From Syngnathus acus (lineage: Eukaryota > Chordata > Actinopteri > Syngnathiformes > Syngnathidae), in NCBI RefSeq assembly GCF_901709675.1, contig NC_051088.1, forward strand, positions 1,860,664 through 1,924,663: DNA of 64,000 nucleotides, written 5' to 3'. The position numbers and the translations under genes are program-made. This document shows positions 10,772 through 21,873 of the stretch, one piece after another; position 1 is the first letter of the stretch; each line of letters begins with the position of its first letter. Below the pieces are notes generated by a model. The model was given only the letters and a program-made list of their open reading frames with translations. It was not told where the DNA came from and did not search any database.

Positions 10772-12484
10772 CCGTAATTTTCGGACTATAAGTCGCGGTT
10801 TTTTTCATAGTTTGGGTAGGGGGGCGATTTATACTCAGGAGCGACTTATATGTGTTTTTTTTTTTTTCAAAAAATTTCAAAAAAAGAAAAAAAAAAAAAA
10901 AGAAACCGCGATAAACGAATCGCAATGTAGCAAGGGATTACTGTAATTTGAATTTCAAGTGACGACAGCAGCGCGAAACCATCTGCGTCACTCCAATTCA
11001 TTAAATCCATCAATCGTCCTTTGTCAACAATGCGTGCGCGCCGCTGACGGCTCTTGCACTTAAAAATATTCCACAGGCCCATATAACGATATATAAATTA
11101 TATATCAAATAACTATTATATAAGCAATAATGTTATCAAACCATCTGTGCACTCTAAATCATTAAATCCATCGATCAAATTCCTCGTCCTTTGTCAACAT
11201 CGCCGCGCGTGCGCCCTGACGTCAGCCTCGTCGTTATTCCACAGGTCTACTATATAACTATATTGAAGTGTTAACAAAGTTCAAGGAAAGACGTGGGTTT
11301 GGTAAACGGCTCTTTATTTAACAGAACAAACTTCCAGGCTTGTGGCGGTGTGGACTTCCAGCCACGGAAGTGGAAGAGAGCTCCATACAATAGGACCGGG
11401 CGTGCGTAAAAGCCATGACCGAGCCCCATCCACCGTCCCCGGACAGCCACCCGGCCGAGCGCCGGCCCTCGACTTCCATCCACGGAGGTGAAAGACAGCT
11501 CGGTAGAGTAGGACCGGGCGTGGGTAAAAGCCATAATAGTTTTTCAAACCTTCTGTGTCAAGTAAGCTGGACGAGTGACGCGCGACGTCGCGCTGCTGAC
11601 GTCAGCAGCGCGACGCGACGTCGCGGTCGCGCATCAGCAGCGCGACGGTTGTTTACATAAAGGACAAAGATCGACTCGTCCAGCTTTCTTTCACTTTCGT
11701 GGATTGAAGTCGGGCGCCGGCGCTCGGCCGGGTGGCTGTCCAGGGACGGTGGATGGGGCTCGGACAATGCTTTTACGCACGCCCGGTCCTATCGTATGGA
11801 GCTCTCGTCCCCTTCCGTGGCTGGAAGTCCACGCCGCCACACGCCTGTAAGTTTGTTTTGTTAAATAAAGAGCCGTTTACCAAACCCACGTCTTTCCTTG
11901 AACTTTGTTAACGCTACAATATAGTTATATAGTAGATCTGTGGAATAACGACGAGGCTGACGTCAGGGCGCACGCGCGGCGATGTTGACAAAGGACGAGG
12001 AATTTGATCGATGGATTTAATGATTTAGAGTGCACAGATGGTTTGATAACATTATTGCTTATATAATAGTTATTTGATATATAATTTATATATCGTTATA
12101 TGGGCCTGTGGAATATTTTTAAGTGCAAGAGCCGTCAGCACGCATTGTTGACAAAGGACGATTGATGGATTTAATGAATTGGAGTGACGCAGATGGTTTT
12201 ATTAACGTGTTATTTATGTAATAGTTTTTTGAATAACTCTGAATTTTACATCAGGGCCGTTCTCAGCTCTTAGTTTGTGTTTATGTCACGTTAGCATAGC
12301 TATCGTTTAGCCTGTTGTTGCTCGTTCATGACTGTTCTTGGTGTTGGATTTTGTCGAATAAATTGCCCCCCAAACTGCGACTTATACTCCGGAGCGACTT
12401 ATATATGTTTTTTTTCACTTTTTTGGGCATTTTATGGCTGGTGCGACTTATACTCCGGTGCGACTTATAGTCCGAAAATTACGG
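10772..12484. mobile_element. TA-flanked long palindromic non-autonomous element (copy A)
   Basis: It begins CCGTAATTTTCGGACTATAA and ends with the inverse, each flanked by TA (10770-10771 and 12485-12486). Near the ends GCGACTTATA motifs recur in both orientations. The interior is a large inverted repeat: about 10976-11480 pairs with about 11695-12199, around 500 bp per arm, over a spacer of about 215 bp. No transposase is encoded; small ORFs here are by-products of the repeat. Copies B (23980-24782) and C (36920-38638) are related. The TA target suggests a Tc1/mariner/pogo-type transposase, which is inference. Confidence 0.82.
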
Positions 12485-12494
12485 TACCTGGAAA

Positions 12495-13073
12495 TCAATG
12501 TGTCTTCTGCTGTTGCCTTTGAGAGATCAGTTCAGATATGCGTGGCTTCACCTTGGCAAGTGCCACTCTCATGTCATTTTCACAGCAAAGTCTGTTCCTT
12601 TTCTTCGTTTTTATGTCCAGCATCCTCGAAAAGGATTGCTCACAAAGATATGTTGTAACAAATGGTATAAAAAAATCCAGGACTTTCTTAGCAATAACTG
12701 GATACTTGTTCATTTGTCGACACCAAAACGTTGGGAGCGTTGTTGTTCTGAAGAGTTGCTGTTGAACCTGGCTCTGCTGAATTTCAATGATTTCGTCGAG
12801 GAATTCATCATTGACATCTGCTGTTTCAACAGCAAACGTGAACGGCTGTCTCACCCATGCTGGATATGACTCTATTGTAGAGAAATATCCGTCGAGAGAC
12901 TTTGCTGGCTCATCTAAGTGCGTGGCAATTGTTTGCTTCAGTTCCGTGGATACAGAAATATCTCCGATTCCAGATACATCTTCGATCTTACTTGCACAGT
13001 CGTCCAGAAGCGGGAAGTTTGCGAAGTTATTGTTCTCTGTTCGTCGTTTCCATAACGGTAGCTTTTTTTGAAA
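12495..13073 (-). pseudogene. hAT transposase C-terminal fragment (ZBED5/SCAND3-like)
   Basis: About 190 open codons on the minus strand. They resemble the C-terminal part of hAT transposases of the ZBED5/SCAND3 type: a YFSTIESYPAWVRQPF segment followed by the dimerisation region (FWCRQMNKYPVIAKKVLDFF, TTYLCEQSFSRM). The final Glu-Gln of CEQSFS corresponds to the conserved acidic residue of the DDE fold. The catalytic Asp residues upstream are missing. Confidence 0.8.
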
Positions 13074-13690
13074 AGATTCAAGATTCAAGAGTTTTTTATT
13101 CGCCATGTTTGAGCGTGCCAAACAAGGAATTTGACTTCGGTAAATCACAGCCTCTGTTCAACATTTAGGTGACTAACAACACTCAGGACATGTGAAAAAT
13201 GGCAAATATTCTCAAACATCCCCTGATCTTAAACTCCCAAGAGGGCAAGGAAGAACTCAAAACTCCAGCTAGGGGAACTGAGAAACCTTGAGAAGAGACC
13301 ACAGATGGGAAGGTCCCTTATCCAGGATGACCAGGCTGCAATGGATGCAGAGAGGACACAAAGTACAAACAGTGTAGACAAATTCAAAAAAGGTGTGGAG
13401 AGCAGGATGTTATTGCACAGTAATGACTCTGAGACTCTAAGAGTGGTGTGAGTTCATCAGAGCAACAGCCTGGGGGAAGAAGCTGTCTCTGTGTCTGCTG
13501 GTTTTGGCGTACCGAGCTCTATAACGCCGTCCGGAGGGGAGTAGTTCAAACAGACTGCAACCTGGGTGAGAAGGGTCTGTAGAGATGTTCCTTGCACGTT
13601 TCCTGGTCCTGGAGAGGTACAAGTCTTGGGTGGATGGGAGGTTGATTCCAATTATCTTTTCTGCAGTCCTGATTGTCCGTTGCAGTCAGC
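13074..13690 (-). mobile_element. CR1/L2-group LINE 3' end
   Basis: A minus-strand frame (13622-13437) ends with CSLFELLPSGRRYR and a FFPQAVALMN segment, the C-terminus seen in L2/CR1-group LINEs but divergent from the L2 copies elsewhere in the window. Its 3' UTR runs to about 13074, where the tail reads as repeated CTTGAAT on the minus strand. The 5' part is missing. Confidence 0.72.
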
Positions 13691-14036
13691 CAACTCCTAT
13701 CGAGAATCCAATGGGAATGCTAACGGTTAGCATATACGAACGAACTCAAAAGATACAGGTCTAATTTTGGTCATTAACCTATGTTTACATCAGACACAGT
13801 CTTAGTAGTAATCTTATACAGCAGTTGGACATAAACTACTTACAGGCATATGTCTTCCTAGCCGTAAGATAGAGAACAGGAAAATTGTGACGGCAGTTTC
13901 TCCATACATTCCGAACTGTTTAACTACGGTAACAATTTAGGGACAAAATGCGCATAGCGTTGCTATGACAACACTAGAGATCCCTGTCTAACCAGAGTTA
14001 ACTACAGAACATCACAAGTATAATGCCAAGAAGAGT
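13691..14036. other. Unassigned sequence
   Basis: No reading frame, repeat terminus or RNA gene recognised. It may be the untranslated or decayed part of the LINE fragment that follows. Confidence 0.4.
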
Positions 14037-14579
14037 ATGGTCTTGATATGTAGAACCAAGTATGATCTGGAACTCAAGTTTCCTGCTTTTTACCTGTCTG
14101 GTCAAACTATGTGTGTGTCTAAAAGTACAAAATATCTTGGGCACATTATTACAGATACCTTAGATGATGATGATGATGATATGTCTAGACATAGGAGAAT
14201 GTTCTATGTCCAAGCAAATATGCTGGTTCGTAAATTTCACCACTATACTACTGATGTTAAAGTAAACCTGTTTAGAGCTTACTGTACCCCTCTCTACACA
14301 GCCCCACTATGGGTGAAGTTCAAGAAGGAAAGTTTGCGTAAGTTGAAAGTTGCCTACAATGACTGCCTTAGGATACTGTTGGGCAAGCCGAGGAGCAGAA
14401 GAGCCAGTGGGCTCTTCTGTGATCTGGGTCTCACTACATATATGGCTCTGCTGAGGAACTTGACATTCAAATTTATGTGCAGGCTGGACCGCTCACCGAA
14501 TGGTCTGATTAGACAGATGACAGACCCTGGATGTAGTTCTATAAGTGGGCCAAGAGCCTGTAATAAAGTTTATTATTAA
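14037..14579 (+). pseudogene. Non-LTR reverse transcriptase C-terminal fragment
   Basis: 180 open codons. The segment KYLGHIITD followed by MFYVQANMLVRKFH and RAYCTPLYTAPLW is the post-palm part of a LINE-type reverse transcriptase (the region after FADD, with the thumb). The catalytic palm is absent, so this is a 5'-truncated copy. A run of GAT codons encodes a short poly-Asp insert, probably a microsatellite. It differs clearly from the L2 and Rex3 copies here and I cannot name its clade. Confidence 0.72.
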
Positions 14580-14599
14580 AAGCTGCAGGGTTCAATATT

Positions 14600-14639
14600 T
14601 GAGAAAAAAGTAGCGGCTTATAGTCCGAAATTTACGGTA
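14600..14639. mobile_element. Solo end of the TA-CCGT element family
   Basis: GCGGCTTATAGTCCGAAATTTACGGTA-type sequence matches the right end of copy A (10772-12484) with changes. No partner end is recognised nearby. Confidence 0.55.
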
Positions 14640-14663
14640 CATCATTTTATCTGAGGTGAGCGA

Positions 14664-15155
14664 AAATGTAGGGTCTATCTAGTTGCTAAAAGTCTCGAGG
14701 CAAGAGACTGAAGCCCGATACACACAACTAAAAACAATGGTTTTCTTTTTTTTGTAACAGATTTCAATTGAAATGCACGCCAAAATATTTTCGATAGCGG
14801 TTGACATTCTCTTAATGATTTTATATTGATGAGAGCTCTCAATAAATAGAGCAACACTTCCTCCCGATTTATCTGGTCTATTAATATATTGTAATTCATA
14901 ACCATCCAAAACGAAATCAGTCCCTCTCTCCTCATCCATTTATGTTTCTGTCGCAGCTATTATGTTGAAATGTTTAGCGAACTGGTGAAGATATCCTTTA
15001 ATATGGGTAAAATTAGCATACATGTTTCTGCTGTTGAAATGCATTAGACATTTTCCCTTCTATGTTTATGCTTTGATTAAGTTCATTACTAGAGTAGTAT
15101 GCACATTTATTTTCAGAGAAAAAAAGTTGATATCAGGGTCTATGTTGTGTTCAAA
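14664..15155 (-). pseudogene. LINE apurinic endonuclease fragment
   Basis: On the minus strand 14939-14679 encodes GYELQYINRPDKSGGSVALFI and VFSCVYRASVS, matching the N-terminal AP-endonuclease domain of LINE ORF2 proteins (the Gly-Gly-Val-Ala core). Upstream, 15060-14940 continues the domain in frame except that the codon before MDEE is a stop. The Rex3 insertion at 15171 splits the fragment, and its remainder resumes after 15605. Confidence 0.7.
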
Positions 15156-15170
15156 GTCATTAGGGTTCCT

Positions 15171-15590
15171 CCATCCATCATCCATCCATTTTCTTCCGCT
15201 TATCCAGGGTCGGGTCGCGGGGGCAACAGCTTAAGGAGGGACTCCCAGACTTCCCTCTCCCCAGCCACTTCATCCAGCTCATTCCAGGGGATCCCAAGGC
15301 GTTCCCAGGCCAGCTGAGAGACATAGTCTCTCCAGCGCATCCTGGGTCGTCCACGGGGTCTCCTACTGGTGGGACATGCCCGGAACACCTCCCCAGGGAG
15401 GCGTCCAGGAGGCATCCTGATGAGATGCCCGAGCCACCTCATCTGGCTCCTCTCAACGTGGAGGAGCAGCGGCTCTACTCCGAGTCTCTCCCGGATGACC
15501 GAGCTTCTCACCTTATCTCTAAGGGAGAGCCTGGACACCCTGCGGAGGAAACTCATTTCGGCCGCTTGTATCCGGGATCTCGTTCTTTCG
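15171..15590 (-). mobile_element. Rex3: Rex3 (RTE clade) LINE, 5'-truncated insertion
   Basis: A minus-strand frame (15616-15200) encodes the Rex3/RTE C-terminus (SFLRRVSRLSLRDKVRSS, RGRPRMRWRDYVSQLAWE, SLLKLLPPRPDPG). It is followed by the typical 3' tail of GGATGGAT repeats. The insertion is bounded by a perfect 15-bp duplication GTCATTAGGGTTCCT at 15156-15170 and 15591-15605. Only about 420 bp were copied, the usual 5' truncation. It lies in an older LINE endonuclease fragment. Confidence 0.92.
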
Positions 15591-15811
15591 GTCATTAGGG
15601 TTCCTAGATGCGGCAATCTTTAGATCCAGTTTATGTTCTGACTGCTGAATGTTTGTTGAGAAGGAGATACATCTTTCAAATTCTACTTTGAAACTCTGAC
15701 CGTTTTAAAGCTTAAGGTCATTAATTCTGAAGATATGAAAATATGAATTTTTAACTTGTGATTTCTCAGTGGCGTTTTCCCCTTATTTCCGGTCTTTAAG
15801 GGGAAAATAAT

Positions 15812-15859
15812 GAGTTTGTGTGTGTGTCTGTGTGTGTGTGTGTGTGTGCGTGTGTGTGC
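15812..15859 (+). repeat. (TG)n microsatellite
   Basis: An imperfect TG repeat of about 48 bp with C interruptions. Confidence 0.9.
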
Positions 15860-15877
15860 AGACAGTAAATTCATGTA

Positions 15878-17237
15878 CCGTATTTTCCGCCCTAAAAGGC
15901 GCACCGGGTTATAAGGCGCACCTTCAATGAACGGCCCATTTTAAAACTTTGTCCATATATAAGGCGCACCGGATTATAAGGCGCATAAAATAGAAGCTAT
16001 ACTGCATCAAACTGAGGTTGACTAGGGTTGCGGTATGCATCCACTAGCCAATAACCAACGAGCCCTCTGTAAACAATCGCGTTTCTCAAACGATCTCCTA
16101 TAAAATGATCAGAACTGACTAAAGTTCGATCTAACGCATTGGTACTACTTACCTATGTTTCCCTTCCATATCGATCCGTAGATTTACTCGAAACATTAAC
16201 AGAGCAGCCTATTTTGACATGAAATAGCCTGGTACGTATAGCAGCTATCGCAATAGCATTAGTCATCCGCAAAGTCTCACGAGCCTCAGCTCGCAATCTC
16301 CCATGAGCCTCAGCAAAGTGTAAACAATCGCGTTTCTCAAACGATCTCCTATAAAATGATCGGAACTGACTAAAGTTCGATCTAACGCATTGGTACTACT
16401 TACCTATGTTTCCCTTCCAAATCGATCCGTAGATTTACTCGAAACATTAACAGAGCAGCCTATTTTGACATGAAATAGCCTGGTACGTATAGCAGCTATC
16501 GCAATAGCATTAGCCATCCGCAAAGTCTCACGAGCCTCAGCTCGCAATCTCCCATGAGCCTCAGCAAAGTGTAAACAATCGCGTTTCTCAAACGATCTCC
16601 TATAAAATGATCGGAACTGACTAAAGTTCGATCTAACGCATTGGTACTACTTACCTATGTTTCCCTTCCATATCGATCCGTAGATTTACTCGAAACATTA
16701 ACAGAGCAGCCTATTTTGACATGAAATAGCCTGGTACGTATAGCAGCTATCGCAATAGCATTAGCCATCCGCAAAGTCTCACGAGCCTCAGCTCGCAATC
16801 TCCCATGAGCCTCAGCAAAGTGTAAACAATCGCGTTTCTCAAACGATCTCCTATAAAATGATCGGAACTGACTAAAGTTCGATCTAACGCATTGGTACTA
16901 CTTACCTATGTTTCCCTTCCATATCGATCCGTAGATTTACTCGAAACATTAACAGAGCAGCCTATTTTTAAATGAAATAGCCTCGCGGGTACAACAGCTA
17001 TTCGGTGACGCCCCCTGACTACAGTTGCCGTAATGTTGGGAAGCGATGCGACCTTGTAATTTACTAGTCGTACTAAAACGTACTGAAACATTTTGGCAGA
17101 GCACTGTGTACAACCAGTATGGATCAACAAATTCATCAATTGATCCATATATAAGGCGCACTGGCCTATAAGGCGCACTGTCGGCTTTTGAGAAAATTTT
17201 AGGTTTTTAGGTGCGCCTTTTAGGGCGGAAAATACGG
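15878..17237. mobile_element. TA-flanked non-autonomous element with internal 251-bp tandem repeats
   Basis: The ends are perfect inverses (CCGTATTTTCCGCCCTAAAAG at the left, its complement at the right), flanked by TA at 15876-15877 and 17238-17239. TATAAGGCGCACC motifs repeat inside each end (15908, 15957, 15973; 17150-17170). The middle consists of a tandem array of 251-bp units (16069-16990). No transposase frame is present; minus-strand ORFs in the array are repeat artefacts. Confidence 0.85.
16069..16990 (+). repeat. 251-bp tandem repeat, about 3.7 units
   Basis: Units start with GTAAACAATCGCG at 16069, 16320, 16571 and 16822, exactly 251 bp apart. By eye they differ at only a handful of positions. 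The last unit diverges after about 16970. High similarity implies recent expansion or gene conversion. Confidence 0.93.
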
Positions 17238-17613
17238 TATATAAACACTCATAAGTAGATGTAAACAATCATGGCGGAGCTCGGATCAGACGTGGCAGAA
17301 AAGCACACTTGGAGTGAGGGAGACAGACTGCTTCATTCCTGTGGTGAGTGACATGACTATGTGTTTTATTTCTTGTAGAACGCGGCAAGCGGAAATGACA
17401 CCTAATTCCAATTGTCTCAAAAACTGGGAATTTTGACCTCAACCCGAATATTGACTGCATGTAAACTAAGTGGCACAGTGGGTTGCCCCCGTAACTTTGG
17501 ATCTTGTTTTTTTTCTGTGCTGAGACTTTTGCAACCCTGAAGTTTTCATCTCCAAGTTGTAATCACTGTCAAACATGGAAACACTGCTTGGAAGCCAAAC
17601 TCACCTTTTAAAC
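17238..17613. other. Mostly unassigned sequence; a possible coding start at 17271
   Basis: Contains ATG 17271 in a reasonable start context with 24 open codons, then a donor-like GTGAGT at 17344. No acceptor or homology supports it, and I see nothing else. Confidence 0.3.
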
Positions 17614-17763
17614 CAGTGGTGTCAAATATACGGCCCACGGGCCGGAACCGGCCCGCAAGGAGGTTCGATCAGGCCCGCGTTCGATCAGGCCCGCGGGATA
17701 ATTTAAAAGTGAAAAAATGCATGAAATACACGGGATTAATATTTTTAATAATATGCAATTCAT

Positions 17764-18470
17764 GGATTATCCGCTGGCGAAGAAGGCCCAGCGCCGCCTG
17801 TACTTCCTTCGGAAACTCAGGCGAGCGGGGGCTCCTCCGGCCGTCATGACTACTTTTTACCGCGGCACCATTGAGAGCGTCCTCTCCAGCTGTATTGCTG
17901 TCTGGGGTGGCAGCTGCACTGACCAAGACTTGAAGGCCCTGCAGCGCGTAGTGAAAACGGCTAGTAAGACTATTGGTGCTTCTCTCCCCTCCTTGAAGGA
18001 CATTTACACCTCCCAACTCACCCGCAAGGCGACCAAGATTGTGAGTGATGTGAGTCACCCCGCTCACTCTTTGTTTGAACTTCTGCCCTCTGGGAGGCGG
18101 TACAGGAGCCTGCGCTCCCGCACCACCAGACTTTCCAACAGCTTCGTACTCCAGGCTGTTAGGATCCTGAACTCGCTCCCCCTTTCAGCGTAGCGTCCTG
18201 TTCTTGCTGTATGCACACTGGCTCGGTTTTGCCCCTCATATCTAATGGGTTGTTGGTCTGTTATTTGTTCATCGCTCATTTTATTTTATTTTATTTATTA
18301 TTTGTTATTTATGGTTTGGGCATTCTTGTTTTTGTTTTGTGTCGCCTACTTGTATGTCTCGTCACCGTGGGATGGAGGAAACGGAATTTCGGTTTCTTTG
18401 TGTGTCTTGACATATGAAGGGATTGACAATAAAGCTGACTTTGACTTTGACTTTTGACTTTGACTATGGG
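17764..18470 (+). mobile_element. L2-type LINE, 5'-truncated, inserted in the hAT
   Basis: Open from about 17771 to the stop at 18193, encoding the ORF2 C-terminus (KKAQRRLYFLRKLRR ... LNSLPLSA). A 3' UTR and the (TTTGAC)n tail at about 18430-18466 follow. It is nearly identical to the copy at 1-622. Confidence 0.88.
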
Positions 18471-18619
18471 GCACACTGTTTTGATCAGAGTAGAAGACAA
18501 CATTGTTTTGATCAGAGAAGACAGACCCAACACAGCAGACGGTAACAATGCGCCCATTGCTGCTTGCTACGATGTTGTTTCTACCCTGGTCTCTACCCCC
18601 CCACACATTCGCCAAAACG

Positions 18620-19634
18620 TCATTAACCAAACGGAGAAAAGTAGATACGGAGTGTAGAATTTTCAATGAAAAATGGACCACGTCCTATTTATTTATAGAT
18701 AAGCACGGAAAACCTTTGTGCTTGGTGTGTTTGCAACAAGTTTGGTAGTGAAGGAATATAATATTCAACGCCACTACGAGACTCTTCACAGCAAAAAATA
18801 TGACGGCTTATCTGAGAAGAGATAAGATCAACGAATTGCAGGCAGGTCTGAGGAAACAGCAGTCAACTTTCATCCAGAGCCGACAAGTCAGTGAAAGAGC
18901 AGTAAAAGCCAGCTACCTGATTGCCAGCGAAATAGTAGCATTAGCATCAAAGCCGTATTCCGATGGTGACTTTGTTAAACGATGCATGATGAACGTGGCT
19001 GAACTTGTACGTCCCGAGAAGCGACAAGCTTTTGCTAATTACATTAGCCTGACGAGGAATACTATAGTAGAGAGGATTTCGGACCTATCAGCAGATTTAG
19101 ACAGCCAATTGAAACAGAGAGAGTCAAGTCATTTGTTGCATTTCCTGTTGGAATTGACGAGAGCACCGACATCACAGACGTGGCACAACTGGCCTTCATT
19201 ATTTGTGGAGTTGATGAGACATTGACTGTTACTGAAGAGTTTCTTGAGTTGGTGCCAATGATGGACACCACAACAGCCGAAGACATGCCGATTTGAAGGG
19301 CAAATTTGCCTTTGTAGGTCTGGACAAATTTTATCAGTATCTACTACCAGGGTACCCCAAATTAACAGCCCTGGCTGCTAAAGGTTTGTGCATGTTTGGG
19401 ACAACCTACCTTCGTGAACAAATTTTCTCAGTAATGAATATCAATAAAACAAAAATGCGTTCAAGGCTCACAAACAAGCACTTAAATGACATTCTGAAAG
19501 TGACAGCTAGTCAGGACATGGCACCTGGTATTGATGCACTTGTACAGGCCAAAAGATGCCAAGTATCAGGAACAAAAACAAGTCCAACTAGTCTAATGCC
19601 TTTAAAATGCTGCCTTAGATACTGTTTGCGTTGA
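18620..19634 (+). pseudogene. Decayed hAT transposase (GTF2IRD2-like)
   Basis: Pieces in three frames: a BED-finger start (CRIFNEKWTTSYLFIDKHGKPLCLVC at about 18654-18735), then 18800-19225 with SEIVALASKPYSDGDFVKRCMM, and then 19293-19634 with the C-terminal dimerisation region (GTTYLREQIFSVMNINKTKMRSRLTNKHLNDIL). Between about 19225 and 19300 the whole middle of the protein, including the second catalytic Asp, is deleted. The parallel with 21874-23685 makes the deletion clear. Confidence 0.88.
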
Positions 19635-20223
19635 AAAAATACAGCTCTGTGAAGATGAATCCTTACTGTGGTGATTAAAAAAGTGTGCAGTTTAATGTTA
19701 GTCAGCAACTTCACTACAAAAAAGTATGGTGGATTTCTACTGTTCATGCAACTCCACGAATGTTCAATATGTATTGTATGTGTATGTGTGTTTCATGTAT
19801 GAAGTTTCCACATTTACAGGACATGCGAATACTTTCTTCTTTACACACTTAATAGCACTCTTCTTAGTTTGTAAGGTGTAGGCAGGGAGTAAATTTAGAT
19901 TTTATATGCACATGTGTAAATGGTTTAAAAATTCCTTTCTTTATAAATCTCGTTTAATCTTAAAGTGCATTACTGTTAATGTTTTAAGTTATGTTAATGT
20001 TAATGAAATGCTATTAATGTTTTGTAAAATGAATGTTAATTAAATTTCAACATTTTCCTAATGTTCTTGTGCGTCTTTACACACACAAAAAAAAGGAAAG
20101 ACATTATATTTTGGTTATTTATAGCAGAGTACGGTATAATTTCAATGGTCCGGCCTACTTGACATCAACCGAGGCCATATGTGGCCCCCAATGTGAAATG
20201 AGTTTGACACCCCTGTTTTAAAC

Positions 20224-20897
20224 CCTCCTTTAAAACTTTTTTTTCAAACGCTAAGTCACACATCCTGACATTTAATTTTTTTGTACTCATTTTTTTTAAT
20301 CACGATTAAAAATCAGAACTCTATGTGAAAGCCCAACCCTTCTATGAAACCTGAATTGCTTTACAACCCAAGATCACACATTGAACAGCTGAATTTTTCG
20401 ACTCAATTTTGAGACAGCTGTCAAATATCATGATCACCTGGAGAAAGAATGCCTTTGAAACCTTAACGCTCCATTGAAAGCTTCACTGATTATGAACCAG
20501 AGTTGTCTCATGGCTCAGTGGGTCACACTTTGAACTTTGAACCCTGTGTGGAAGTCAAACCCACATTTGAAACCATGACTGCTTTAAAACCTGAGATCAC
20601 ACATCCTGAGAGCAGAATTTTTGTCATCTATTTTTGGTTTCTCTCATTCTAACTTTCAGTCAGCATATTTTGTAAAGAAATGAGTTTGAAGTTCGGTTTT
20701 AAACATAGGCAGATCATTTCAAACACTTGGTAATTGATTCCAGAAGTGCACAGAAAGAGAACCCCCTGCTGCCTGCTATTGTTATGAGTTTGAGCAAAAG
20801 GGAGGACGCCAGCATCTTGTGAGTGAAGGGTACAGCAAGGACAGTAGGGATGATTAGCTCAGAGAGATAAGAGATGGCTTGACGATTAAGTGATTTG
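20224..20897. other. Unassigned sequence
   Basis: AT-rich, with weakly repeated phrases such as TTTGAAACC and GATCACACAT. No ORF, terminus or RNA gene recognised. Confidence 0.4.
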
Positions 20898-21235
20898 TAG
20901 ACATAGACTCAACTTTATTTATCCCTTAGGATTGCTCCCCAAGGAAATTCTGGTTCCAGTAGCTTACACAGAAATAGTACAAAAGAGAATATTTATTGTA
21001 CATGAGTAACAAACGAAGAGAGTAATAAATAAAGCGCAGAGCAATAAAGTGTTGAGTATGAAATAAATAATAACAATAATAATAAATAATAACTGTGAAG
21101 TAATAAATAAAGTGTTGAAGACTGCTGCTTCAAGAGTGTCTATGGATTTGAGGAAGTATTCTACCAACCAACTCGCAACATCCCAAGTCAAGGTCAGCAG
21201 CATTCCATCTCTACACAAGGTTAATGATGCCCCTT
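20898..21235 (-). mobile_element. LINE 3' UTR fragment (Rex1/CR1-like)
   Basis: ACTTTATTTATCCCTTAGG and CCCAAGGAAATTCTGG at 20911-20953 are, on the minus strand, the kind of 3' end found in fish Rex1/CR1-group LINEs. The remaining AT-rich part is not diagnostic. Confidence 0.45.
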
Positions 21236-21873
21236 CTGAGACGTCGTATGGTGGATGAGAATTTAATGAAAGCCGTCTAAAAGTTATTTTTCATGGCCTC
21301 ACCGAGCTCCTCCCATGCCCTAATTTTCTGCCTTGGCGACCACCAAAGCTAAATTCTGCTTGGTCTGCCAGTACCACCAGCTGCCTTCGGAGTCTCACAA
21401 GCCAAAAAGGCCCGACAGCTTCTTCTTCTTAACGGCATCGCTTACCGCTGGTGTCCACCCACAGGTTCAGGGAATTGCTTCCAGTAGAGGCAGATTCCAT
21501 GTTACAACCACAGCTCCGGTCAGCCGCCGTGACAACGGAGGGGAACATGGTTCACTTGGACTAAATGTTTCCAGCCTTCCTTGTGACGTGAGTCAAGGTC
21601 TCCGGAGATGGGAGTTGAAACTCCTTCTGACAGGGGATTCTTCTAGATCAGGGGTGTCCAAACTACGGCCCGCGGGCCAACTGCGGCCCGTGGTCCATTT
21701 TTTATTGGCCCGCAGCAAGTTTTAAAAATATAATTGAATACGGCCCTCACATGAAACTTGCACTGGACTGTGTTGTAATTCTTAGTTTCAACACTAGGTG
21801 GAGCGCCAGTTTTCAACAAGGCAGGTTTTCCACTAAATAAAATAAATAAAAGAAAACATTTGCCACGAGAAAA

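Larger units (their letters stand above)
10648..13073 (-). mobile_element. hAT remnant split by a palindromic TA element
   Basis: The left end starts CAGTGGTTCTTAACC at 10648, a terminal type seen in fish hAT elements, followed by a G-run at about 10722-10741. After removal of the insertion 10772-12484 the element continues with a minus-strand transposase C-terminus (12495-13073). The N-terminal half is lost where a LINE tail begins near 13074, so no second terminus or TSD is available. Confidence 0.72.
17614..20215 (+). mobile_element. hAT element, internally deleted, carrying an L2 insertion
   Basis: It starts CAGTGGTGTCAAA and ends TTTGACACCCCTG, with a perfect 8-bp duplication TTTTAAAC at 17606-17613 and 20216-20223. 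The transposase is broken (see next entry) and an L2 copy lies at 17764-18470. The family is related to the intact hAT at 21649-24905. Confidence 0.92.

Noticed and set aside
11271-11850. Overlapping ORFs with repeated YARPVLLYGALF-like phrases
   Set aside because: They fall in the inverted and direct repeats of copy A and recur in copy C in several frames without protein-like constraint.
16069-16990. CRISPR-like periodic array
   Set aside because: The units are contiguous 251-bp repeats with no spacers, in a eukaryotic transposable element.
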